The position numbers were made by a program, and so were the translations under genes. The notes beneath the pieces are model-generated. The model was not told the origin of the DNA. It saw only the letters and a program-made list of their open reading frames with translations, and ran no database searches. This document shows positions 23,642-31,614 of a stretch of 64,000 nucleotides of DNA, in pieces; positions within the stretch are counted from its first letter, which is position 1, and the number at the start of each line of letters is the position of its first letter. The DNA comes from Alistipes sp. Lineage in GTDB: Bacteria > Bacteroidota > Bacteroidia > Bacteroidales > Rikenellaceae. The DNA is taken from contig JAFSBY010000040.1 of the NCBI GenBank assembly GCA_017437045.1, positions 62,001 through 126,000 of the forward strand. The letters run 5' to 3'.

Positions 23642-24667
23642 ATGATTTATTTTGATTCGGATTATATGTCGGGGGCACACCCCGAGGTGTTGGAGCGGCT
23701 GGTGGCTACCAATGCCGAACAGACGGTGGGCTATGGCTCGGATGGCTATACGCAGCGGGCGCAGGACTTGATCCGTACCGCTTGTGGAGCTCCGCAGGCG
23801 CGGGTGCAGTTGTTGGTGGGTGGCACGCAGACCAACGCCACGCTGATAGATGGGGTCTTGGCGCGTCATGAGGGTGTGTTGGCTGCCGAGAGTGGCCATA
23901 TTGCCGTGCATGAGGCGGGAGCCGTTGAGGCCTCGGGCCATAAGGTGCTGACCCTGCCCCACACCGAAGGAAAGGTCTCGGCCGAGACGGTGGCACGCTA
24001 TATTGCCGATTTTTATCACGATGAGACTTATACGCACATGGTCGCTCCGGGGATGCTCTATATCTCCCAGCCGACCGAGTATGGCACGATCTATAGTCGG
24101 GCCGAGTTGGAGGCTTTGAGCCGAGTTTGTCACGAGGCGGATATTCCGCTCTACATCGACGGTGCGCGTTTGGGGTATGCGTTGGCAGCTGAGGGGTGCG
24201 ACTTCACGTTGCAGGATATTGCCGCGTTGAGCGATCTGTTTTATATCGGCGGTACGAAGGTGGGTGCGCTCTTTGGCGAGGCGGTCGTGGTGACCAATCC
24301 CCGATTGATACCCCATCTGTTTCCGCTTGTCAAACAACATGGAGCCTTGTTGGCCAAGGGTCGCCTGCTGGGTGTACAGTTTGAGGCCCTCTTCACCAAC
24401 GACCTCTATTTGCGCATTGCCCGGCGGGCAGTAGGTCAGGCGTTGCGCCTGCGTGATGCCTTTGTGGCGCGAGGCTATGAGGTGGTGGGAAGTTCACCCA
24501 CCAATCAACAATTTTTCCGGTTGGATAATGCCGTGATTGACCGGCTGAAGGAGCAGGTGAGTTTCGAGTTGTGGGGTCCGCGAGGAGCTGAGCAGAGCGT
24601 TGTACGCTTTGTGACGGGTTGGAGCACCTCGGATGAGGATATTGAGGCCCTGATCGCCCTGTTATAG
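23642..24667 (+). CDS. ltaE: Low-specificity L-threonine aldolase
   Basis: 341 residues, PLP fold type I. Opening FDSDYMSGAHPEVLE and GYGSDGYTQRA match the threonine aldolase family; the Schiff-base lysine is K206 (YIGGTKVGAL). It splits L-threonine or L-allo-threonine into glycine and acetaldehyde. Glycine is the head group of the lipids made by GlsA/GlsB, but a link is only a thought. No strong promoter element is seen directly upstream, so read-through from the dcw unit is likely. It ends before a shared terminator at 24738-24785. Confidence 0.92.
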   Translation: MIYFDSDYMSGAHPEVLERLVATNAEQTVGYGSDGYTQRAQDLIRTACGAPQARVQLLVGGTQTNATLIDGVLARHEGVLAAESGHIAVHEAGAVEASGHKVLTLPHTEGKVSAETVARYIADFYHDETYTHMVAPGMLYISQPTEYGTIYSRAELEALSRVCHEADIPLYIDGARLGYALAAEGCDFTLQDIAALSDLFYIGGTKVGALFGEAVVVTNPRLIPHLFPLVKQHGALLAKGRLLGVQFEALFTNDLYLRIARRAVGQALRLRDAFVARGYEVVGSSPTNQQFFRLDNAVIDRLKEQVSFELWGPRGAEQSVVRFVTGWSTSDEDIEALIALL

Positions 24668-24737
24668 CCGGAAGCGAGAGGTTGCACATGGCGCAATGGG
24701 CATCATGCTAAACGCCCCTTACCGCCCTTTCGCCGTG

Positions 24738-24785
24738 AAAAAAAGGAGCTGTCGTAACAGATTTGTTAGACAGCTCCTTTGTGTT
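24738..24785. terminator. Bidirectional terminator between ltaE and pth
   Basis: Arms AAAGGAGCTGTC (from 24742) and GACAGCTCCTTT (to 24780), extended by TAACA/TGTTA, flanked by an A-run and T-rich sequence. It serves two convergent genes. Confidence 0.85.
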
Positions 24786-24797
24786 TTGTTGATAAGG

Positions 24798-25361
24798 TTA
24801 CTTCTTATTGAAGTTGTTCATCGTCATCTGGCAGCCGACCGAGACGTACGAGAGGATTGCATCGCCAAAGACCTTCAGGCGGTCGGGCATAGCCTTGCGC
24901 TCCTCGTCGGACCATTTGCCGAGCACGTAGTCGATCTGGTGGCCTCGCGGAAAATCGCCACCCACGCCGAAGCGCATGCGGGCGAAGGCCTCCGTGCCGA
25001 GCAGTTCGGCGATGTTTTTCAGACCGTTATGACCGCCGGCCGATCCCTGCGGACGCAGACGCAACTGCCCAAAGGGGATGGCGATGTCGTCCGAGATGAC
25101 GAGCAGATTCTCCGGCTTGATCTTCTCCTGCTCCATCCAATAGCGCACGGCCTTACCCGAGAGATTCATGTAGGTCGATGGCTTGAGCAGCAGCACCGTG
25201 CGGCCACGATGGCGCAATGTGGCCATGTCGCCATAGCGCACGGTCGTAAACGAAGTGTTGGACGCCTCTGCGAGTGCGTCCAACACGTTGAATCCGATGT
25301 TGTGACGGGTATCGGCATACTCCGAGCCGATGTTGCCCAATCCAACAATAAGATATTTCAT
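24798..25361 (-). CDS. pth: Peptidyl-tRNA hydrolase
   Basis: 187 residues, the usual length. LIVGLGNIG at the N-terminus, catalytic H20 in DTRHNIGF, TYMNLSGKAV, SDDIAIPFGQLRLRPQGSAGGHNGLK and FGVGGDF are all conserved. It releases tRNA from peptidyl-tRNA that has dropped off ribosomes. It lies 21 bp downstream of the bL25 gene on the same strand; rplY-pth is a common pairing in bacteria and one operon is likely. Confidence 0.97.
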   Translation of the reverse strand: MKYLIVGLGNIGSEYADTRHNIGFNVLDALAEASNTSFTTVRYGDMATLRHRGRTVLLLKPSTYMNLSGKAVRYWMEQEKIKPENLLVISDDIAIPFGQLRLRPQGSAGGHNGLKNIAELLGTEAFARMRFGVGGDFPRGHQIDYVLGKWSDEERKAMPDRLKVFGDAILSYVSVGCQMTMNNFNKK

Positions 25362-25382
25362 TGTTTACCGGTCCTCGAAAGA

Positions 25383-25955
25383 CTATTTCTCGGCAGCGGC
25401 AGCACCACGCGAAGCACGCGTTACACGTACGGCGCAAACGGCGGTCGTTGCGGGGGTCACAAACTTGAGGTTCTCGAAGGCCAGGTCGCCTACGAAGATG
25501 GTCTTACCAACACCCAGCGGCGTAACGTCTACGGTCAGCTCATCGGGCAGGTTCTCAACCAGCGCGCTAACAATGAGTTTGCGAGCCGACAGTACGAGCT
25601 TACCACCGACCTTCACACCCTCGGCGTTACCGGTCAGACGTACCGGAATAGCAACCGATACGGGCTTACCCTCGGCGATGCGGAAGAAATCAACGTGGAG
25701 CAGCTCCTCGCGTACGGGGTGCCACTGAGCCTCGCGCATAACGGCCAGCTCAACCTTCTCACCGAAGTGGAACTCTACGATGTACGAGTTGGGGGTGTAG
25801 ATCAATGCTTTGATGTCGCGGGGATCGATCGTGAAATTCACGGTCTCACCGTTACCGCACAATACGCAGGGTACCAGACCCTCGCGACGAACAGCCTTAG
25901 CTGCCTTCTTGCCGAAGTCCTTACGCTCAACGGCATTTACAACGATAGTTTTCAT
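25383..25955 (-). CDS. rplY: 50S ribosomal protein bL25 (CTC/TL5 type)
   Basis: 190 residues from ATG 25955 (MKTIVVNAVERKDFG). Upstream in-frame codons were dropped because they lie in the leader. The N-terminal L25 domain (about 1-90) binds 5S rRNA; the C-terminal beta domain (about 95-180, LTGNAEGVKVGG..) is the CTC/TL5 extension. It ends in an Ala-rich tail. It is the first gene of an operon with pth. The leader is unusual: the best promoter lies near 26247-26277, so the mRNA would carry a ten-unit 16-bp repeat before the start codon. A second -7 match (TAGTTTTG, 26003-26010) would avoid the repeat. Confidence 0.95.
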   Translation of the reverse strand: MKTIVVNAVERKDFGKKAAKAVRREGLVPCVLCGNGETVNFTIDPRDIKALIYTPNSYIVEFHFGEKVELAVMREAQWHPVREELLHVDFFRIAEGKPVSVAIPVRLTGNAEGVKVGGKLVLSARKLIVSALVENLPDELTVDVTPLGVGKTIFVGDLAFENLKFVTPATTAVCAVRVTRASRGAAAAEK

Positions 25956-26002
25956 TTGTTTGAAAATGTTTAATAAAGTTAAACCACCGACGGTTTTCAG
26001 CA

Positions 26003-26010
26003 CAAAACTA
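26003..26010 (-). promoter_or_regulatory. Possible proximal -7 element TAGTTTTG for rplY
   Basis: Matches TAnnTTTG on the minus strand, about 48 bp before ATG 25955, but no TTG/TTTG is found at the -33 distance. It is weaker than the upstream promoter. Confidence 0.35.
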
Positions 26011-26048
26011 CGCTACCACGCTGCTACGCTATCATTGTCATCACGCAT

Positions 26049-26208
26049 CCATGCTACCACATTTCCATGCTACCGCGCTTCCGCGCCATCACATTTCCAC
26101 GCTGCCGCGCTTCCATGCTACCACATTTCCACGCTGCCACATTTCCACGCTACCGCGCTTCCATGCTACCACATTTCCACGCTACCACATGACCACGCAC
26201 CCACCGCA
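26049..26208. repeat. 16-bp tandem repeat (minisatellite), ten units, in the rplY leader
   Basis: Ten head-to-tail units of exactly 16 bp. Plus-strand forms include CCATGCTACCACATTT and CCACGCTACCGCGCTT; each unit is a variant with A/G or T/C changes at a few fixed positions. A degenerate lead-in is visible from about 26005. The unit length is not a multiple of three, and the reading frames through it give only low-complexity peptides, so it is not coding. The rest of 25956-26318 holds the promoters. Confidence 0.9.
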
Positions 26209-26246
26209 TACCGTGTTTTGGCCCCTGTGCCGTCTGTTTGGGAGTG

Positions 26247-26277
26247 CAAAAGTACGACGCAAAATCGAAAAAACAAA
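26247..26277 (-). promoter_or_regulatory. Promoter TTTG-N19-TACTTTTG for the rplY-pth operon
   Basis: On the minus strand, TTTG at 26277-26274, a 19-nt spacer, then TACTTTTG at 26254-26247. This is a near-ideal Bacteroidetes promoter. The predicted leader is about 285 nt and contains the whole 16-bp repeat array. Confidence 0.65.
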
Positions 26278-26318
26278 ATTCAGGCCTGGAAAATCGTTCT
26301 AAAACGTAAATAATTGGG

Positions 26319-27335
26319 TTAATGCATCATCTTACCCGGCACATCTCTCACGCAACGTACCGAATAGGCGTCGTGAGGCCACGCCATCGGATCCACCTCC
26401 AGACTTCCTTGGCCGAATAAGAAGTGCCATACTAAGCCCTCACCGCCACCGTGACGATCCGTCCAATATATACCCACGTTTTCGCGCGAATAGCAGAAAC
26501 CGTCGAGATCACGATAACCACCCATCGGGAGGAAAATTCGGGGCACTCTGGAGCTATAGGCCCGGGGACCCGAGAACCAGCGACCTTTCTGCCCTCCCTC
26601 GTAATAAACGGTCTCGTCAGAATAGTTCTTGCATAGTTCCTGATAGTCGTGCAGGTCGGCTACACGCCAGCCGTTGGGACAGGGGTCATTGGCCTTGTTC
26701 TTGCGAATTTCCATTGTTTCGGTCTGATTCCACAATTGCATATCGTTTCGCGTCCAGTTGAACCACCCTCCTTTTTCGTGGAAATAGTGCGTATCGGGGT
26801 GCTGACGCGCCTCGGCAGGGGTTACCGGCGCAGAAACAAGTTTGGCCGTTGTCTTATCGGGACGCACATTGTGCTTCGGATCTTTATAGGGTTCACCATA
26901 GCCCTGGCCGTGTTTGCGCCCCCACTGGTAGAGCTTACCGTAGGGGTAGTCAGTCTTGTGGTAACCACAGTTTACGGGGGCCCATACCACCGTACCGATC
27001 AGGATACCGCCACCGTGGTTGATGCCATACTCGTCGATATAATCGCAATCCGATTCGCGTTGAATATTCTGACCCTTATCGGTTGCAACAAGCGTTGTAT
27101 TCGCCGCCGCCGCATGCGATGAAACAGTGGACCGCGAGCGGCTTCCCTGCTCGGCCGCCTGCTCGACCTGATTCTCCTCGCGTTGCTGATTTTCCTTAGG
27201 CTTTAGCTTGTCGATACCCTGTTCGACCTCTTTTTCAACGATTTTTCCAAGTCTCTTCAGGAAACTCTGCGCTGATAGATCCGAAGCACTAACAGCAAAA
27301 AGGAGTGTTAAAATAAAAATAAAAAAGCTTTTCAT
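26319..27335 (-). CDS. Secreted FISUMP-domain protein
   Basis: 338 residues. Signal peptide (to about SDLSAQ), then a short amphipathic segment SFLKRLGKIVEKEVEQGI, a charged Gln/Glu linker, and a C-terminal domain (about 90-330) of the Fibrobacter succinogenes major paralogous (FISUMP) type: VWAPVNCGYH, LYQWGRK, DPCPNGWRVADLHDYQELC, FLPMGGYRD, VRCVRD. The family's function is unknown; it is thought to be cell-surface. The signal segment shares SFLKxLGKxxExEV with the product of the next gene (27400). The -7 element at 27341-27348 ends 5 nt before the ATG. Confidence 0.82.
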   Translation of the reverse strand: MKSFFIFILTLLFAVSASDLSAQSFLKRLGKIVEKEVEQGIDKLKPKENQQREENQVEQAAEQGSRSRSTVSSHAAAANTTLVATDKGQNIQRESDCDYIDEYGINHGGGILIGTVVWAPVNCGYHKTDYPYGKLYQWGRKHGQGYGEPYKDPKHNVRPDKTTAKLVSAPVTPAEARQHPDTHYFHEKGGWFNWTRNDMQLWNQTETMEIRKNKANDPCPNGWRVADLHDYQELCKNYSDETVYYEGGQKGRWFSGPRAYSSRVPRIFLPMGGYRDLDGFCYSRENVGIYWTDRHGGGEGLVWHFLFGQGSLEVDPMAWPHDAYSVRCVRDVPGKMMH

Positions 27336-27340
27336 ATTCT

Positions 27341-27348
27341 CAAAATTA
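27341..27348 (-). promoter_or_regulatory. -7 element TAATTTTG abutting the ATG at 27335
   Basis: Matches TAnnTTTG on the minus strand, with a TTG 22 nt further upstream. Transcription would start at or next to the ATG, giving a leaderless mRNA. Confidence 0.45.
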
Positions 27349-27399
27349 TATCATTAAACACGCAACTATACAATAAGCTCAACCTCTTGTTGTTCACTA

Positions 27400-27948
27400 C
27401 TAATCTCTTCTCACTACAGTAGGAGCAGGAGTTCCTGCGAGTTTCTCCTTAATAAAGAGTTCGATATCAAAAAATATAACATATTGGTTGTACTTTACAT
27501 CTCTAAAGATTGCATCACAACTGAAAACCTCGTGATACTCACCGCGGTGATCAATATAGTACGTTCCACCATCCTTATAGAGTTTGTAGGTGTTCTCTTT
27601 ACGCCCCATTCGATACCAGACATCAATATCCTTTACATATTTTGCACTGCTACTCAGCTGCTTAAGCGGCTTGTAGAACTTGGTTTTCGAAGGGCTCGTC
27701 TGAGTCTCAGGCTGGGTTGCCGGACGCTCCTGTGGTTGATTCTCCGGTTCCTGAGCAGTTTTTGCCTCCTTCTTCGGCAGAGGCTGCGCCATAACCTCTC
27801 TGACAGCCCTTCTTGTCCCCTTTTCTACCTCGGACTGAACTTCAGACTCTATCGTCTTGCCAAGTTTCTTCAGAAAACTCTGTGCTGTAACCTCGACAGC
27901 TCCCATTGACATCAGCACCGCTATCAATGCAACAATCAATCTCTTCAT
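27400..27948 (-). CDS. Secreted protein of unknown function
   Basis: 182 residues with a signal peptide (MKRLIVALIAVLMSMGAVEVTAQ). Right after the cleavage site comes SFLKKLGKTIESEVQSEVEKGTRRAV, clearly related to the same place in the FISUMP protein at 26319. A Pro/Gln/Glu-rich linker follows (about 60-90), then a small domain with tyrosine-rich strands (YKDGGTYYIDHRGEYHEV). I do not recognise the C-terminal domain. No promoter element is evident in the 180 bp upstream, which otherwise holds AT-rich spacer. Confidence 0.65.
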   Translation of the reverse strand: MKRLIVALIAVLMSMGAVEVTAQSFLKKLGKTIESEVQSEVEKGTRRAVREVMAQPLPKKEAKTAQEPENQPQERPATQPETQTSPSKTKFYKPLKQLSSSAKYVKDIDVWYRMGRKENTYKLYKDGGTYYIDHRGEYHEVFSCDAIFRDVKYNQYVIFFDIELFIKEKLAGTPAPTVVRRD

Positions 27949-28071
27949 AACAAATTAGGTTTATTCGGTATATGGTGTGACTAAATCTTCAAATCGTGGA
28001 ATTTATCGCCATAAAGTTACAACAAAAAAACGAACCTAAACCGAAAAACAAAAAAACAAGATAAAAAAGTA

Positions 28072-28102
28072 TTGGAAAAACAGCAAGGAGTCACTATATT
28101 TG
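28072..28102 (+). promoter_or_regulatory. Promoter TTG-N20-TATATTTG
   Basis: TTG at 28072-28074, a 20-nt spacer, then TATATTTG at 28095-28102. The start codon at 28131 gives a leader of about 24 nt. Confidence 0.6.
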
Positions 28103-28130
28103 TAAAAATCATCTGCTCAAAAGGTTGCTT

Positions 28131-28937
28131 ATGCGAAAATTACTCCTTTTCTTGCTCGGTTGCGGCTGTTGCCTGCAGGTTGCGGCGCAGGTCGGTCGCG
28201 TCGTGAAACCGCTCGGACGCGCTGCGACCGGAAAGGTCGGCATCGAGGCCTCCCGAGCCCTGCAGCAAACCCCGCCCGGACGCAACGTTCCGATTACTCC
28301 CATAGGAGTTACGCCGCAGGTGCAGTTTCCGAAGTTAGATACCCCTCGTATGTACTTCCCTTCGGTGAAAGTCTCCGGGTTGCTTTTAGACTCCATACAC
28401 ATAATTCGGATGCCGATGGATAGCCTCTCGGGTGGTTTCTGGAGTCCCTCGCTGACCAAGATGTTTGAGATGTGGCGAGACTCGTTGCGCACCGATATGT
28501 ATGAATATGTCGGCACCTCGGTTCGACTGGGTGATGGTACGTACAGCGCGCTGTACCCGAATCCCGGCATGCAGCGGAGCCACTTGGCCTGCATCGGGGT
28601 TGATCCGAAGAGCAACCGGGTGGAGCTCCTTTCGGTGCGGTCGCAGACCACCTATTATTGTTGCTTTACGCTCGATAGGGGCGATGAGCAGGTGTGCTAC
28701 TATGCTCCCGACGAGCAATTTGCCGCCCAATTTCAGGATCGGGAACCGACCGAGGCCGAGTTGGCCGATGTGCTGCTCTTTCCGCTTGTGGTCCATCTCA
28801 CCCACCAAACATACGCCTTCTACTACCAATTCAAGAACCAGATTTGTTACGATTATTACAAGAGGGTGGATCTTCAATCAAAACCACAGCCCGAAACTAC
28901 TGTACCCGAACCAATCATTCAAAACGATAGCTTATGA
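28131..28937 (+). CDS. Secreted protein of unknown function, coupled to a double-FISUMP gene
   Basis: 268 residues from ATG 28131. Signal peptide (MRKLLLFLLGCGCCLQVAAQ) with two cysteine-rich stretches; a lipobox reading is possible. The mature part has a Pro-rich segment (QTPPGRNVPITPIGVTP), a helical middle and a C-terminal tyrosine/cysteine-rich beta region (TTYYCCFTLDRGDEQVCYY). I do not recognise the family. Its stop overlaps the next start (ATGA at 28934-28937), so the two are translated together and their products probably work at the same place. Confidence 0.65.
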   Translation: MRKLLLFLLGCGCCLQVAAQVGRVVKPLGRAATGKVGIEASRALQQTPPGRNVPITPIGVTPQVQFPKLDTPRMYFPSVKVSGLLLDSIHIIRMPMDSLSGGFWSPSLTKMFEMWRDSLRTDMYEYVGTSVRLGDGTYSALYPNPGMQRSHLACIGVDPKSNRVELLSVRSQTTYYCCFTLDRGDEQVCYYAPDEQFAAQFQDREPTEAELADVLLFPLVVHLTHQTYAFYYQFKNQICYDYYKRVDLQSKPQPETTVPEPIIQNDSL

Positions 28938-30187
28938 AACGCGCTTTTCTCCTTTCACTGTTGTTCCTCACGCATCTTGCCGTGTGGGCTGATGAGCCAC
29001 GAACAAATGACCCTGTTGCCCCGCAAGCTGCGTCGGGCTCGACGAATGGCCACGAGTGGGTCGATTTGGGTCTGAGCGTTAAATGGGCCACCTGCAATGT
29101 GGGTGCATCGACCCCCGCGGAGTATGGCAATTACTTCGCCTGGGGCGAAACAAGTGTCAAATGGATGTATTGGGATGATGATAGTGCTACCTACGAAAAA
29201 TCCATGGGCGATATTGCGGGAAATCCGGATTATGATGCAGCTCGCGCCAATTGGGGCGACGGTTGGCGACTGCCGACCCAAGCAGAGTTTCGTGAGTTGA
29301 TAGATAAATGTACCTGGACTTGGACATCACAAGGTGGTCACAACGGCTACAAAGTAACCGGAAAGAACGGCAACAGTATTTTCCTTCCCGCTGCCGGTTG
29401 GCGTGACGGGTCGTCGCTCAACTACGCCGGAGAGTACGGCTACTATTGGAGTTCTACGCCTCTCGAGAGTGATTCGCGGGGCGCGTCCGGCCTGTACTTC
29501 TACAGTGGTAGTCGCTACGTGAATTGGGGCTACCGCTACTACGGTCGCTCGGTGCGCCCTGTAATGGATCTCACCCCAAGCGAGCGGCAAAGTATGGCAG
29601 CAACGGAGGAGCAGGCGTGGAGGGCTAAGATTGCGGCTGGTAAGATGCACCAAATAAATGGCTACTATTACGTCGATTTGGGATTGAGCGTCAAATGGGC
29701 TACTTGCAATATAGGGGCAAATTATCCGTGGAACGATGGAGACTATTACGCTTGGGGCGAAACAAACACCAAATCGGAATACACCGCGGAGACCAGTACG
29801 TCCTACAACAAATCCATGGGCGATATAGCCGGTAACCCAACCTATGATGCGGCACGAGCGAAATGGGGCGGCAGCTGGCGGATGCCCACCAAAAAGGAGA
29901 TGTTAGAGTTGATCAACAAATGTACTTGGAGGGAGACTGTGGTTGGAGGATGTCGTGGATATCAAATCATAGGCCCGAATAGGAATAGTATTTTTCTTCC
30001 TCTTGCCGGCTGGAAGGGTAAAACGGGCTCGAGCAAGAAGGGAGAACAAGGTTTGTATTGGAGTTCTACGTCGGATAGCGGTGAGTTGCAGGCTGCATGT
30101 GGCCTCTTGCTGCGTGGAGGTGGTTCTCCATCGGTGATGCGGGGAACGCGTAATGGCGGCACTCCGATCCGCCCCGTCACGGATTAA
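28934..30187 (+). CDS. Secreted protein with two tandem FISUMP-like domains
   Basis: 417 residues. Signal peptide (to about VWADE), then two copies of the same module, about 38-211 and 243-417. Each contains YVDLGLSVKWATCN or WVDLGLSVKWATCN, YAWGET or FAWGET, SMGDIAGNP, DAARAxWGxxWRxPT, FLPxAGW, YWSST and IRPV/VRPV. The two copies are similar enough to be an internal duplication. The linker carries SERQSMAATEEQAW. Bacteroidales carry many such proteins at the surface; binding partners are unknown. It is coupled to the preceding gene. Confidence 0.85.
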   Translation: MKRAFLLSLLFLTHLAVWADEPRTNDPVAPQAASGSTNGHEWVDLGLSVKWATCNVGASTPAEYGNYFAWGETSVKWMYWDDDSATYEKSMGDIAGNPDYDAARANWGDGWRLPTQAEFRELIDKCTWTWTSQGGHNGYKVTGKNGNSIFLPAAGWRDGSSLNYAGEYGYYWSSTPLESDSRGASGLYFYSGSRYVNWGYRYYGRSVRPVMDLTPSERQSMAATEEQAWRAKIAAGKMHQINGYYYVDLGLSVKWATCNIGANYPWNDGDYYAWGETNTKSEYTAETSTSYNKSMGDIAGNPTYDAARAKWGGSWRMPTKKEMLELINKCTWRETVVGGCRGYQIIGPNRNSIFLPLAGWKGKTGSSKKGEQGLYWSSTSDSGELQAACGLLLRGGGSPSVMRGTRNGGTPIRPVTD

Positions 30188-30243
30188 CGGTGAAAAAAGG
30201 GCCGATAAAATGCGCCTTGAGGGACTATTTGTCAAATTTTTGT

Positions 30244-30251
30244 TATTTTTG
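30244..30251 (+). promoter_or_regulatory. -7 element TATTTTTG upstream of the membrane-protein pair
   Basis: Matches TAnnTTTG, 57 bp before ATG 30309. No well-spaced -33 element is seen. Confidence 0.4.
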
Positions 30252-30308
30252 TATGGAAAAGCCCGATCGTGTGGGTTGTGGCTTCGATTTTGCTAATCTT
30301 CTATCACT

Positions 30309-31052
30309 ATGGATCTATCAGAAAACCCCATTCAACAGCCGTCAGCACCCAAAGTGTCGGCCATGCAGCTTACGGCTGCAATCCTGCTGGTGATCAACGA
30401 GTTCACCCTCTTTCTATTGTCGCTCTATTATGATTTTGGCGAGCTGGTGACCGCCACGTTGTTGCTCGCGCCCGCCGTGGCCTATTTCCTGCTGGTGAAG
30501 CAGGCGGCCAATCGCGCCACCTCGAATGCCGTGTTGCTCTGTGCCGTTACGCAGGCGGCGGCAGCACTGACGATCATCTTCTTTTACATGGTGCGTCAGG
30601 TGGTTGGCTCGGCAACGATCTTTTATCTGATCAATCAACTCTCGCTGCTGCTCATCTACCTCATCCCCTCGTTCCTGGCGATGATGGTGCTGCGCCACAA
30701 TGTGGTCTCGAAACAGGATCGGGCTTGGATCTCGATGCTCTTGATCTGCCCCATCTTCCCGGTCTTCCGCACGTTGGTCGCTATGCTTTCGTTTGTTGTT
30801 CCCAACATGATGTGGTTCAGCTATTATCAGCATAGCTCGTGGCTGCATTGGGTGTTGATGCTCTTGCTGATGTTCCTCATGGCGGTGGGTTATTGGCGCT
30901 TGGCGTTGCTGCCGATCTTCTCGGGCCGGAAGGTTGAAGAGGAGGTGACCTCGTCGGCCTATCTGCCGCTGAATAAGTATGCGGCGGCCGTGGGTATTCC
31001 GTTGGCGGTGTTGATTACGGCCGCATTTATCTTTATGTGTTTTATGGACTAA
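30309..31052 (+). CDS. Integral membrane protein of unknown function
   Basis: 247 residues with about seven hydrophobic segments (first at about 20-40, last at about 225-245) and a short polar N-terminus (MDLSENPIQQPSAPKVSA). No signature residues of a known transporter family are visible. It is followed 13 bp later by another small membrane protein on the same strand, so the two may form a complex. The function is not assigned. Confidence 0.65.
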   Translation: MDLSENPIQQPSAPKVSAMQLTAAILLVINEFTLFLLSLYYDFGELVTATLLLAPAVAYFLLVKQAANRATSNAVLLCAVTQAAAALTIIFFYMVRQVVGSATIFYLINQLSLLLIYLIPSFLAMMVLRHNVVSKQDRAWISMLLICPIFPVFRTLVAMLSFVVPNMMWFSYYQHSSWLHWVLMLLLMFLMAVGYWRLALLPIFSGRKVEEEVTSSAYLPLNKYAAAVGIPLAVLITAAFIFMCFMD

Positions 31053-31065
31053 TTTGAAGTGAGCT

Positions 31066-31503
31066 ATGAATTTGGCATCTATCAACGAAAAAATAACGCT
31101 TGTACACCTGCTCGACAAACGTCTGTGGAAAGATCGGATCGAGGCGAATCCCTATTTTGCCACCTTGTCGGTGCTCTTTATTGCCTTGGCGGGTGCCTGG
31201 GCCGGTATTGGCGGCATCGCCGATTGGCTGGGCTGGGGCTTTGGGATCTCGCTGCAGCCGAGTATTGTACTCCTGCTGGTGGTCTGGGCTCTCAATATCG
31301 GGGAGTCGATCGTAGCGGCCGAGACCCTTTCTATTGCCTCGATGCGCGCCTTGCTCATCGGAGGTATGTTGCTCGTTGCGATCACGGTGGGCTATCTCTT
31401 CTCGATCGTGGCCGTGGTCGGCATTGTGGGCTTGATGGGCTATCTGATTGTGATTGCCGTGATTGCCGCTATCAAACGCGGCGAAGAGCCGGAACAGAAG
31501 TAG
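31066..31503 (+). CDS. Small integral membrane protein of unknown function
   Basis: 145 residues with about four hydrophobic segments (LSVLFIALAGAWAGIGG; PSIVLLLVVWALNIG; ALLIGGMLLVAITVGYLF; IVGLMGYLIVIAVIAA) and a charged C-terminus. It is probably co-transcribed with the membrane protein at 30309. No family recognised. Transcription ends at the hairpin at 31551-31595. Confidence 0.6.
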   Translation: MNLASINEKITLVHLLDKRLWKDRIEANPYFATLSVLFIALAGAWAGIGGIADWLGWGFGISLQPSIVLLLVVWALNIGESIVAAETLSIASMRALLIGGMLLVAITVGYLFSIVAVVGIVGLMGYLIVIAVIAAIKRGEEPEQK

Positions 31504-31550
31504 GCAGTTTCACCGATCGTAAACGCCTATTTGTGATATAACGTCAAACC

Positions 31551-31595
31551 AAACGGGGCTGTCCAACTTTGTAGGTTGCGACAGCCCCGTTTCTT
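31551..31595. terminator. Bidirectional terminator
   Basis: Perfect 13-bp arms AAACGGGGCTGTC (31551-31563) / GACAGCCCCGTTT (31580-31592) with loop-proximal CAAC and GTTG. It separates convergent genes. Confidence 0.85.
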
Positions 31596-31614
31596 GGTTT
31601 GTCAAAGGGTTGGC

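Noticed and set aside
25810-26313. 167-residue plus-strand reading frame rich in His, Pro and Leu
   Set aside because: It is antisense to the rplY start and made mostly of the 16-bp repeat read in changing frames.
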